NCBI GenBank assembly: GCA_009841265.1
Contig: VXMB01000001.1
Coordinates: forward strand, 332,735 to 396,734
Length of the DNA stretch: 64,000 nt
Reading direction: 5' to 3'
From: Gemmatimonadota bacterium
Lineage (GTDB): Bacteria; JAAXHH01
The position numbers and the translations under genes were made by a program. The notes below the pieces were generated by a model, which ran no database searches, had not been told where the DNA came from, and saw only the letters and a program-made list of their open reading frames with translations. This document shows positions 40,931-50,038 of the stretch, in pieces (the stretch's first letter is position 1; each line of letters begins with the position of its first letter).

Positions 40931-42610
40931 TCAAGGAGCGGGTTGCGCCATGAAGGCTTCGACGTCCTCGATCGACCGGGGCGTGCCTTCCGACAGCACA
41001 CGGTGTCCGTCTTCAGTCACCAGCACGTCGTCTTCGATGCGCACCCCGATATTCCGGTACCGTTCGAAGGCGGGCCGTACCGCCTCGATCAGCGCCCGGT
41101 GCCGCGGGGTGTCGTCCAGGTTCTCCAGTGTGTCCTCCCGGACGTAGATGCCCGGTTCCACCGTGATCACCATGCCCGGCCTGAAGGGCATGTCCCTACC
41201 GCCCACGTCATGGACGTCCAGCCCGATCCAGTGGCTCGTGCCGTGCATGTACCACATGCGGTACTGGTTTCCCGACGTACTCGTGATCAGCCCCAGTTTC
41301 AGGAGTCCGTCCGCGATCACCTTCCGCGCCACTTCATGGACCCTGCGCATGGTCATGCCCGGCCGGACGGCGGCGACGCCCCGGGCATGGGCATCGAGGA
41401 CAACCTCGTACACTTCGCGCTGGGCCTCCGAGAATACCCCGCCGACCGGAAACGTCCGCGTTACGTCTGCCGTGTAGTATCCGACGGCCGCGCCGATATC
41501 GGCCAGGACGAGTTCGCCGCTTGCGATCTCACGGTTGTTTTCCTCGTAGTGCAGGGTCGTGGCGTTGGGCCCCGAGGCCACGATGGACGGGAACCCCCAG
41601 TGCGCACCGTAGGCGCGATAAATGGAAAGAATAATGCCGTCGAGTACGGATTCGTTCAATGGTCCGCCTGGTCCGCCTGGCCCGCCCGTTCCGCCCGGTC
41701 CACTTGCCCTGCGCATGATGGCGCGCTGCGCCAGGCGGGTGATGTCGACGGCGCGTTGCAGCCGCTGCAGCTCCCAGGCCGATTTGACGACGCGCAGGTC
41801 CCGGAACAGGCCGGATGCCAATCTTACCTGGACTGCGGGAAAACGGGCGGCCTCCGAGGCGAACCGGAGGGCCCGGGGATACCGGCTCCCGTACCTGGAG
41901 CTGGCGTCGGCCAGGAGCCAGAGGGCCACGGGCGTTCCATTCTCGACGGATTCGCCGATGGCCCGGTAGTCCTCTGCGTCACCGGAGGGACGTTTTTCAT
42001 AGGCCGATCCGTGGAGAACGGTCTCCACAAAGCCATCGAATTCTTCACTCGGCCAAACATGGGTGATCCCGGTCCGGCGGCGGGCTTCTTCCACCCCGAT
42101 CATGTGGCCGGTCCAGATCTCACGGGCAGGGTCGCGCCTGGGGAGGAAGAGGATCTCCTTCTGGCTTCGATTCCCGGGCAGCAGCACGAGCGCGGCGCCG
42201 GGTTGGCTGATGCCGGTCAGGTAGAAGAGGTTGCTTTCCTGCCGGTAGGGATAGTTCACGTCGTTGCTGAATACCTTGGGTTCCGCCCCGAAGAGGATCA
42301 TGATCCCGCCGCCCATGCCTTTGCGTATCCGTTCCCGCCTTTCCGCCAGCTCGTCCGCCGGCGCCGGCCCGGGGTCCGACGTGATCGACACGGATTCCGA
42401 CTGGGCGGCGGCCGGGGAAGCCGAGGTTACGCCGTAGAGGACCATTCCCCAGAGCGCGGCAGTGAAGATCGTGCACAGCGCGGCGGAAGTAACCGGTCCG
42501 AGCTTGGTGGCGGCCGTTTGGGGTGTGGCGCGGGCCCTGCGCAAAAAGGTGCCGAGCGTGCGCAACCCGTTGCCGGCCGAAAAGTAAACAGTTTTATAAG
42601 GAGGATTCAT
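40931..42610 (-). CDS. M24 family Xaa-Pro aminopeptidase, exported or membrane anchored
   Basis: A 559-residue protein. The N-terminal half is a creatinase-like domain ([31 protein letters not shown]-type region). The C-terminal pita-bread domain keeps the five metal ligands: two Asp in [19 protein letters not shown], His in [15 protein letters not shown], and Glu in VEPGIYV and RIEDDVLV. Unlike ordinary PepP it has a hydrophobic signal or anchor (about 42-65) ending in ASPAAAQ. A Gly/Pro tract ([13 protein letters not shown]) from a 9-bp repeat interrupts the linker. It likely cleaves N-terminal residues before proline in the periplasm. Confidence 0.88.
   Translation of the reverse strand: [559 protein letters not shown]
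41661..41701. repeat. 9-bp minisatellite inside the M24 peptidase gene
   Basis: Four and a half units (GGTCCGCCT twice, then GGCCCGCCC, GTTCCGCCC and a partial) encode the Gly-Gly-Pro tract on the minus strand. It belongs to the same family as the dnaA, gyrB, yidD and ccm copies. Confidence 0.8.
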
Positions 42611-42648
42611 GGGTCGGCGTCCTTGTATTCCGTGGAATCGTACGTGTA

Positions 42649-43860
42649 TCAGGTGGTATATTCCGCATTCACGGTCACGTATTCGTGGGACATGTCGCAG
42701 GTCCACACCGTCGCCGCGCCGTCTCCCAGCCTGAGGTCGATTTCGACGGGAATTTCCTCGACGGAAAGGGCCTCCCGCATGGCCGGCTCGTCGAGGGGGA
42801 GCCCCTGGCCGTCGCGCGTCAGCTGGTGGCCGCAGAGGAACAGGTCGATCGTGTCCGGATCCGATTCGGCGTCCGCGTACCCGACGGCGCAGAGGATCCG
42901 GCCCCAGTTGGGATCGTGGCCGTAGATAGCCGTCTTAACGAGGGCGGAGTTCGCCACGCTCATGCCGATCGTCCGGGCGTCCTCGTCCGACCGGGCGCCC
43001 CGCACGCGTATCTCCACGAGTTTGGTCGCGCCTTCGCCGTCCCGGGCGATCTTCTTCGCCAGATCGGTGCAGACGTGCTCCAGCGCTTCGGCGAACCGCT
43101 CGTAGGCATCCCCGGCGGGCTGCGTGATCGGTGAATTGCCCGCAGCGCCGTTGGCCAGGATGAATACGGTGTCGTTCGTGCTCATGTCCCCGTCGACGGT
43201 GATGCAGTTGAAGGACTTGCCTACCGCCCGTCGGAGAGCCGACTTGAGGGCGCCCGGCGCGATGGCGGCGTCCGTAGTGACCACGCCGATCATCGTGGCC
43301 ATGTCCGGGCAGATCATGCCCGCACCCTTGGCGATCCCGCCGACTGTCACGGCCGTACCATCGAGATCGCACCGCACCGCGCAGGTCTTGGGGACCGTGT
43401 CGGTCGTCATGATCGACTCGGCGGCGTCCGGGTCAGGACCCTGCGGCTGCCGGTCCAGCGCTTCCCGGATGCCATCGCGGATCACGTCCATGGGCAGGGG
43501 CCGGCCGATGACCCCGGTGGAAGCGACGAGGATCTCGCTCGCGGGCACGGACAGCCCCTCGGCCACCAGGGCGGCCATCTCCCGGGCGTCCGCCATGCCG
43601 GGTTCCCCGTTGCACGCATTGGCGTTGCCGCTGTTGACCACGACGGCCCGCGCCATGCCGGTCTGCAGATGGTCTTCCGAAAGGATCACCGGGGCGGCCC
43701 GCACCCGGTTCGTGGTGAACACCCCCGCCGCGGAGGCGGTCCCGCCCGCGGCGATCACCACCAGGTCCTTGCGGCTGCCCTTCGGACTGTTGATGCCGCA
43801 GCCCGCCGTGTTGGCCAGGAACCCCTTCGGAGCCAGTACGCCGCCGTCTGCCGTCTGCAT
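42649..43860 (-). CDS. argJ: Glutamate N-acetyltransferase / ornithine acetyltransferase ArgJ
   Basis: A 403-residue protein from the ATG at 43860, two bases after carB. It carries the self-cleavage site in KGAGMICPDMATMIGVVTTD (Thr189 becomes the nucleophile of the beta chain), VVVNSGNANACNG, and the oxyanion-hole pair Thr-Gly in VASTGVIGRPLP. ArgJ transfers acetyl from N-acetylornithine to glutamate in the cyclic arginine pathway. Its presence means arginine can be made on acetylated intermediates, so the LysW operon is more likely for lysine. The C-terminus (NAEYTT) is typical. Confidence 0.94.
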   Translation of the reverse strand: MQTADGGVLAPKGFLANTAGCGINSPKGSRKDLVVIAAGGTASAAGVFTTNRVRAAPVILSEDHLQTGMARAVVVNSGNANACNGEPGMADAREMAALVAEGLSVPASEILVASTGVIGRPLPMDVIRDGIREALDRQPQGPDPDAAESIMTTDTVPKTCAVRCDLDGTAVTVGGIAKGAGMICPDMATMIGVVTTDAAIAPGALKSALRRAVGKSFNCITVDGDMSTNDTVFILANGAAGNSPITQPAGDAYERFAEALEHVCTDLAKKIARDGEGATKLVEIRVRGARSDEDARTIGMSVANSALVKTAIYGHDPNWGRILCAVGYADAESDPDTIDLFLCGHQLTRDGQGLPLDEPAMREALSVEEIPVEIDLRLGDGAATVWTCDMSHEYVTVNAEYTT

Positions 43861-43862
43861 GG

Positions 43863-46800
43863 TCAAACCCTCGCTTCCTTCAATGTCTCGTGCCACTCCT
43901 GCAGGCTCTTCACCGAGATCTCGCGCCCCTCGTTCTTGAGCGCCTGGATGGCCTTGACCGCGGACCAGGCCGCCGAGAGCGTGGTGATGCAAGGGATGTT
44001 CGCCTCGATGGCCGCGCGGCGGATCATGTAGTCGTCGTCCCGCGCGCTCTTGCCCAGGGGCGTGTTGATGATGAGTTGGATGTCGCTCCGCCGGATGTGG
44101 TCCACGATGTGTGGTTCGCCTTCCCAGACCTTGTTGACCCGGACCACCGCCAGGCCGGCGTCCTCCAGCGTGCGGCCGGTGCCGCTCGTCGCCATGATCG
44201 TGAAGCCCAGCATATCGAGTTCCCGGGCGATGTCCACGACGTTCTCGTGGTCGAAGGCGTTGACGCTGACCAGGACGGTGCCGGTCAGGGGCAGGGAGCC
44301 GCCCGCCGCGCTCTGCCCCTTGGCGAAGGCGATACCCGGTTCTTCGTAGATGCCCATGACCTCGCCGGTCGACTTCATTTCGGGTCCGAGCAGGCTGTCC
44401 GACCCCGCGAATTTCACGAAGGGCAGCACGACCTCCTTCACCGAGGCGTAGGGCGGGATGATCTCCTCGGTGAACCCGAGATCGCGCAGTGTCTTCCCGG
44501 CCATGACCCGGGCCGCGAGCTGGGCCAGCGGCACGCCGATGGCCTTGGACACGAAGGGTATCGTCCGCGAGGCGCGCGGGTTGACCTCCAGCACGTAGAC
44601 GACGTCGTTCTTTATGGCGTACTGCACGTTGATCAGGCCGACGACCTTGAGGCTTCTCGCCAGGGCGTGGGTGTAGTTCCTCATGGTGTCGATATGCATG
44701 GGCTTGACCATGTAGGGCGGCAGCACGCAGGCGCTGTCTCCGGAATGGATGCCCGCTTCCTCGATGTGTTCCATGATCCCGCCCAGGACGACGTCCGTCC
44801 CGTCGGAGATGGCGTCCACGTCGTACTCGAAGGCGTCCTCGAGGAATTTGTCGATGAGGATGGGATGCTCGGGGGAGACGTGGACGGCGGTCCGCATGTA
44901 GCTTTGCAGGGAGTCGTCGTCGTAGACCAGGGCCATGTTGCGCCCGCCAAGGACGTAGGAAGGCCGCACCAGCACGGGGTAACCGATCTCGCCCGCCACC
45001 TCGCGGGCCTCTTCGAAGGAGAAGACCGTCCCGTGGGGCGGATGGGGGATGCCCAGCGCCTTCGTCAGGGCGCCGAACCGCTTGCGGTCCTCGGCCAGGT
45101 CGATGCTGTCGGGCGAGGTGCCGATGATGGGCACGCCCGCGCGCTCGAGCGGCAGGGCCAGCTTGAGGGGCGTCTGACCGCCGAACTGGACGATCACGCC
45201 GTCCGGCTTTTCCGTCTCGACGATGTTCATCACGTCTTCGAAGGTGAGGGGCTCGAAGAACAGCCGGTCCGAGATGTCGTAATCGGTGCTCACGGTCTCC
45301 GGGTTGCTGTTGACCATGATCGTCTCGTATCCGTCCTCCTTCAGCGCCATGACCGCCTGCACGCAGCAGTAGTCGAACTCGATCCCCTGGCCGATGCGGT
45401 TCGGCCCGCCGCCCAGGATCATAATCGTCTTCCGCGTCTTGGGCCGGGTCTCGTTCTCAGTCTCGTAGGTCGAATAGTAATAGGGCGTCATGGCCTCGAA
45501 CTCGGCCGCGCAGGTGTCGACGGTCTTGAACACGGCGTCTACGCCCGACTCGAGGCGCCGGGTGCGGACCGACCGCTCGTCGCTACCGGTCAGGTGGGCG
45601 ATCTGCATGTCGGAGAAACCGGCCTGCTTGGCCTTGTGCAGCAGGTTCCGGGGCATGGACCCGTTCCGGTGCGCGCCGATTTCGCCCTCGAGATCGACGA
45701 TGTCCCTCAGGTTGTGCAGGAACCAGGGATCGACGCCGGTAAGCGCATAGATCTCGTCGACGGGCATGCCGAGCTGGAGGGCGGTCTTGATCTGGAAGAT
45801 GCGCTCCGCCGTGGGCCGGGTCATCTGCTCCCTGAGATCGTCCAGCACGCCGTCCACCGCGTCCTTCCCGTCCGCGCCGAGGCCGTGGCGGTCGATCTCC
45901 AGGCCCCTGAGCCCTTTCTGGACCGCTTCCTTGAAGGTCCGACCGATGGCCATGGTCTCGCCCACCGACTTCATCTGCGTGCCGAGCTGGGTGTCGGCGT
46001 TGGGAAATTTCTCGAATGCCCACCGCGGGATCTTCACCACCACGTAGTCGATGGTGGGTTCGAAGGATGCCGGGGTTTCGCGGGTAATGTCGTTCGGGAT
46101 CTCGTCCAGCGTATATCCGACCGCCAGTTTCGCGGCGATCTTGGCAATGGGGAAGCCCGTGGCCTTGGAAGCCAGGGCCGAGCTGCGAGACACGCGCGGG
46201 TTCATCTCGATGGCCAGGATGCGGCCGTCCTCCGGGCTGACGGCGAACTGGATGTTCGATCCGCCCGTCTCCACGCCGATTTCCCGGATCACCTTGATCG
46301 AGGCGTCCCGGAGCGCCTGGTATTCCTTGTCCGTGAGCGTCTGCGCGGGCGCGACCGTGATGCTGTCGCCGGTGTGCACGCCCATGGGGTCGAAATTCTC
46401 GATGGAGCAGATGATCACCACGTTGTCGGCCAGGTCGCGCATGACCTCGAGTTCGTATTCCTTCCAGCCGATGACCGACTCCTCGATCAGCACCTCGGTG
46501 ATGGGACTGGTGGACAGGCCCCATTCGACGGCCTCGGCGTAATCCGATTCGCTGCGCGCGATGCTACCGCCCGCGCCGCCCAGGGTGAAAGCCGGCCGGA
46601 TGATGGCGGGGAAGCCCGTATTCTTCACCAGTTCCCAGGCCTCTCCGACGGTCCGCGCGAAGCCGCCCCGGGGCACTTCCAGGCCGATGCGCTCCATGGC
46701 CTGCTGGAACAGTTCCCGGTCCTCTGCCATCTTGATCGCTTCGAGCTTGGCGCCGATGAGTTCGACCCCGTAGCGGTTCAGCGTGCCCGACTCGGCGAGC

Positions 46801-47102
46801 TCGACGGCGACGTTCAGCGCGGTCTGTCCCCCGAGCGTGGGCAGCATCACGTCGGGGCGCTCGCGCCGGATGACCTTCTCCACGTATTCCGCGGTGATGG
46901 GCTCGACGTAGGTCCGGTCCGCCATGTCCGGATCCGTCATGATCGTGGCCGGATTGCTGTTGATCAGCACGACCCGGTAGCCTTCTTCGCGGAGCGCCCG
47001 GCAGGCCTGGGTGCCGGAATAGTCGAACTCGCAGGCCTGTCCGATGACGATCGGCCCGGAGCCGATGATCAGGATGGATTCGATGTCGGTGCGTTTCGGC
47101 AA
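43863..47102 (-). CDS. carB: Carbamoyl-phosphate synthase large subunit
   Basis: A 1079-residue protein with two homologous ATP-grasp halves ([31 protein letters not shown] at the start, [31 protein letters not shown] in the middle), an oligomerisation domain between them, and a C-terminal MGS-like allosteric domain. The start is taken as TTG at 47102, which follows GAGGG by six bases and restores the family N-terminus PKRTDIES; a GTG at 47159 is the alternative. It makes carbamoyl phosphate for arginine and pyrimidines. carA is not adjacent. Confidence 0.95.
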   Translation of the reverse strand: MPKRTDIESILIIGSGPIVIGQACEFDYSGTQACRALREEGYRVVLINSNPATIMTDPDMADRTYVEPITAEYVEKVIRRERPDVMLPTLGGQTALNVAVELAESGTLNRYGVELIGAKLEAIKMAEDRELFQQAMERIGLEVPRGGFARTVGEAWELVKNTGFPAIIRPAFTLGGAGGSIARSESDYAEAVEWGLSTSPITEVLIEESVIGWKEYELEVMRDLADNVVIICSIENFDPMGVHTGDSITVAPAQTLTDKEYQALRDASIKVIREIGVETGGSNIQFAVSPEDGRILAIEMNPRVSRSSALASKATGFPIAKIAAKLAVGYTLDEIPNDITRETPASFEPTIDYVVVKIPRWAFEKFPNADTQLGTQMKSVGETMAIGRTFKEAVQKGLRGLEIDRHGLGADGKDAVDGVLDDLREQMTRPTAERIFQIKTALQLGMPVDEIYALTGVDPWFLHNLRDIVDLEGEIGAHRNGSMPRNLLHKAKQAGFSDMQIAHLTGSDERSVRTRRLESGVDAVFKTVDTCAAEFEAMTPYYYSTYETENETRPKTRKTIMILGGGPNRIGQGIEFDYCCVQAVMALKEDGYETIMVNSNPETVSTDYDISDRLFFEPLTFEDVMNIVETEKPDGVIVQFGGQTPLKLALPLERAGVPIIGTSPDSIDLAEDRKRFGALTKALGIPHPPHGTVFSFEEAREVAGEIGYPVLVRPSYVLGGRNMALVYDDDSLQSYMRTAVHVSPEHPILIDKFLEDAFEYDVDAISDGTDVVLGGIMEHIEEAGIHSGDSACVLPPYMVKPMHIDTMRNYTHALARSLKVVGLINVQYAIKNDVVYVLEVNPRASRTIPFVSKAIGVPLAQLAARVMAGKTLRDLGFTEEIIPPYASVKEVVLPFVKFAGSDSLLGPEMKSTGEVMGIYEEPGIAFAKGQSAAGGSLPLTGTVLVSVNAFDHENVVDIARELDMLGFTIMATSGTGRTLEDAGLAVVRVNKVWEGEPHIVDHIRRSDIQLIINTPLGKSARDDDYMIRRAAIEANIPCITTLSAAWSAVKAIQALKNEGREISVKSLQEWHETLKEARV

Positions 47103-47249
47103 GATGACCCTCAAAGGCGCCCGCGGTGAGGCGCCTGCGGTGAAGCGCTCGCGCGTCACCAGCGTTCAGAAGGAGCAAACCGCATGAATATAAATTGAGA
47201 AGGCCCGAATCGCAACGTTAAAACCGGCCCGAAGGGCAGGCCTGCGCGT

Positions 47250-49982
47250 TCACTCCAGCGACCGGAGCAGGACTTCCTGGGCGGCTTCGAAACCCGGTGC
47301 GTCCTCCAGGGCTTTCAGCGCGGCCTTCCTGGCGTCGTCCTTCCTTCCCGCCGCCAGGTATGCGCGGGCCAGGTCGTACTGCGCCTGCACCCGGTCGGTG
47401 GTCTCGACCGCCAGCACGGCTTCATATTCAGGCACGGCCAGGTCCGGCCTTCCATCCCGTTCGTACAAACCGGCGCGCATCTTTCGGATCTCGGCGTCGA
47501 AGGGATCGATCATGACGGCCCGTTCCAGGATGCGGAGGGCGTCCCCGCGCCGGCCTTCCCCGGCGTAGAGCCCGGCCAGGGTCTTGCAGGATTCGATGTC
47601 GTCCTCGTCGACGGCGGTGAGGGCCTCGAGGGCCTCCATCGCCGCTTCCGTGTTCCCCTGTTCGAGGTAGATCTCCGCCAGCAGTGCGTGGGGACTGCCG
47701 GCATGGGTGTAGTTTGCGAAGAGGGTCCGGGCGCGTTCAAGCGGCGTGATGGCTTCTTCATACCGTTTCTGCATGTGCAACGCCTGGCCCAGCATCAGGT
47801 GGGCGTAGAAACTCTCCGGATGATCGGCCGCCATCGCCTCCAGTTCGGCCATGGTCGGCTTCTCGTCGCGCGACGGCTTGAATTGCAGGACGCGCCGGAG
47901 CCCGGCGATTCGCTTTTCGGTATAGTCCGCGAAAGCCCGGTCGAAGTCTTCCATGGACCGGCCCGTTACCTCGCGAACGACTTCGGCGGTGGTCCGATTC
48001 CGGTTGTACAGGTCCAGCATGCTCCGGACCGCCTCGAATCCGAAGGTGTCCACCATGTATTCCACGACGATCGAGGCCTGGTAGTAGGAAAGGACGATCT
48101 GGTTCCGTGACTTCGGCCGGGTGAAACCCCGGTTCAGTTCGCTGACGGCGAGCAATTCGCCCTGGACCGCCGCCTCGGTGAACTCCGCTTCCAGGTCCAT
48201 GTCCCATTCCGGGCGGGCGAGACGCGTCTCGTAGACGGCGATGCCTTCCGCCAGCCAGCGGGGGATGCGGTTGCGCGTCTGCTGCAGATGGGTGACGTGG
48301 ACGTACTCGTGCCAGAGCGTCTGCCCCCAGTTGAACGTCCCCTTCGGCCGGGCCCTGGGCGAATTTGCCACCACCACTTCGCCGAAGCAGACCCCCAGCA
48401 GGCCGCCCGTTCCCGGCACGCCGGCGATGCGCACCATGAAGTCGTCGTTGTCCGGCAACATCTCTACATGGACGTGCCCACCCGGCGTGAATCCGTACCG
48501 CGGGGCGATCGTCCGGTGGGCTTCTTCGAGCAGATCGAGGGCCAGCTTTCCGTACACGGCGTCTTCGTCCCGGTGGATCTTCAAGATAAACGGACCACTT
48601 TCCCGGGTCTCGAAATCTTCAAAGGAATCGAGCAGCTCCAGCGTGTTGTAGGTACGGGTGTCGAAGGGGTCTCGGTCGAAGGCCTGTTCCAGCATCCGCC
48701 GGGCCTCATCCATCTCGCCGACCCGGGTCAGGCTGATCCCCAACCCGGCATAGGCCGACCAGAGCGCGGGGTCGGTCTCGATCGCCCGGCGGCCCATCTC
48801 CACGGACTCCCGGAACCGGTAGCGCCGCGTGAGGTGGTTCGCGATGATTTCGTACATCCGGCCATAGGAAGGATTGATGTCCATGACACGCTGCCGGGCG
48901 GCTTCGAATTCGGCCTGGCGGCCCTGACCGTGGTAAGCGGCCGCCAGGAGGGCATGGGTTCCGGGTGATTCCGGGTTGACCTCCAGGGCTTGGTCCAGCT
49001 GGCCGATCGCATTATCATAGGCCTCGTCCGTCAGGTGAAGCCCCGCGAGGAAATGGCGTCCCTCCATGAGCGAGGGATTTATCGCTAGTGCCTTCCGTAC
49101 CACGGCTTCCGCCGGCAGCGGCTGTTTCTCCGCAAGCGCCTCGGCCAGGCCGATCAGCGCGGGCGGATATCCGGAGTCGATCTTCAGCGCGTCCTCGAAA
49201 ATCCCGGTCGCTTCCGCGCGGTTGTGCTTGTCGAGGAAGAGGCGCCCCCACGCTACGTAGGCATCGAGGTGCTCGCTGTCGACACGGGTGGCCGCGGCCA
49301 GAAAAGAGTTGGCCTCGTGAGAAAGTTCCAGGTACCGCGCGGCGAGCCCCGCGGCCAGCAGGTTCGGCGCGTTCGCAGGCCCTTGTGTTCCCGTGTCCCT
49401 CAGGACTTCGCGGCACAGTTCGAGGCCCTCCTCGGTCCTGCCCGTCGTGAAATACACCTCCGCGAGCCGAACGGTAGCCAGCGCCAGCCCGCCCTGGCGA
49501 GACCGGGCGGCAGCCAGCACGGATTCTGCCTCGACATGCCGCCCCACGTGCAGGAGAAGCCTGCCGAGCAACGCGCGCATCTCGCCCGTGTCGGCGGTCG
49601 CGGCTTGCGAATGGTTCGTCGCGCCCGCATCGCTTGTCGCGTCCGCTTGCCCCACTGCGCTCTTCAGGAGTTCGACTGCCTGCACATACTGTCCGACGGA
49701 CGCGTGAAGCCGCGCAAGTGCCAGGATCGTCTCGTTGTGTCGCACCTGCTCATCACGACTGCCGGTCCCGGCGTTGCGCAGGCGGGCGTTCTGCCGCGAA
49801 ACTTCCGTCTGGAGTTCCCCGATCCGGTCCACGTAGCGCTGGCGCGCCGCGCGGCCTTCCTCGATCGCTTCTTTGAAGGCGGCGCCGTCCTGGGCGGTTG
49901 CGTCCTGGGCGGTTGCAGCGGGAGGTGTTTCCACCGCGGCGAGCAGCAGAAACACCATGAACACGCGGGCGGTTCTGATCAT
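47250..49982 (-). CDS. Exported TPR protein with peptidase-MA-like domain
   Basis: A 910-residue protein. It has a signal peptide (about 1-25), N-terminal TPR-like repeats (about 60-450), and then a gluzincin-type zinc peptidase domain with HEYVH (558-562) followed by WLAEGIAVYE as the third ligand region. Further TPRs (about 690-905) complete it. The arrangement resembles the peptidase MA family linked to TPR scaffolds seen in several environmental phyla. It is predicted periplasmic or secreted. The promoter is probably in the short gap before comEC. Substrate unknown; the peptidase motif looks complete. Confidence 0.78.
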   Translation of the reverse strand: MIRTARVFMVFLLLAAVETPPAATAQDATAQDGAAFKEAIEEGRAARQRYVDRIGELQTEVSRQNARLRNAGTGSRDEQVRHNETILALARLHASVGQYVQAVELLKSAVGQADATSDAGATNHSQAATADTGEMRALLGRLLLHVGRHVEAESVLAAARSRQGGLALATVRLAEVYFTTGRTEEGLELCREVLRDTGTQGPANAPNLLAAGLAARYLELSHEANSFLAAATRVDSEHLDAYVAWGRLFLDKHNRAEATGIFEDALKIDSGYPPALIGLAEALAEKQPLPAEAVVRKALAINPSLMEGRHFLAGLHLTDEAYDNAIGQLDQALEVNPESPGTHALLAAAYHGQGRQAEFEAARQRVMDINPSYGRMYEIIANHLTRRYRFRESVEMGRRAIETDPALWSAYAGLGISLTRVGEMDEARRMLEQAFDRDPFDTRTYNTLELLDSFEDFETRESGPFILKIHRDEDAVYGKLALDLLEEAHRTIAPRYGFTPGGHVHVEMLPDNDDFMVRIAGVPGTGGLLGVCFGEVVVANSPRARPKGTFNWGQTLWHEYVHVTHLQQTRNRIPRWLAEGIAVYETRLARPEWDMDLEAEFTEAAVQGELLAVSELNRGFTRPKSRNQIVLSYYQASIVVEYMVDTFGFEAVRSMLDLYNRNRTTAEVVREVTGRSMEDFDRAFADYTEKRIAGLRRVLQFKPSRDEKPTMAELEAMAADHPESFYAHLMLGQALHMQKRYEEAITPLERARTLFANYTHAGSPHALLAEIYLEQGNTEAAMEALEALTAVDEDDIESCKTLAGLYAGEGRRGDALRILERAVMIDPFDAEIRKMRAGLYERDGRPDLAVPEYEAVLAVETTDRVQAQYDLARAYLAAGRKDDARKAALKALEDAPGFEAAQEVLLRSLE

Positions 49983-50038
49983 ATTGGACCGGGCAGGAAT
50001 GTGGAGTTAAATATATGTTTGATAATGACTTATGTGCG

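Noticed and set aside
43890-47129. A 1079-codon plus-strand frame across carB
   Set aside because: It is antisense to carB and is low in structural signal; the carB protein is unmistakable.
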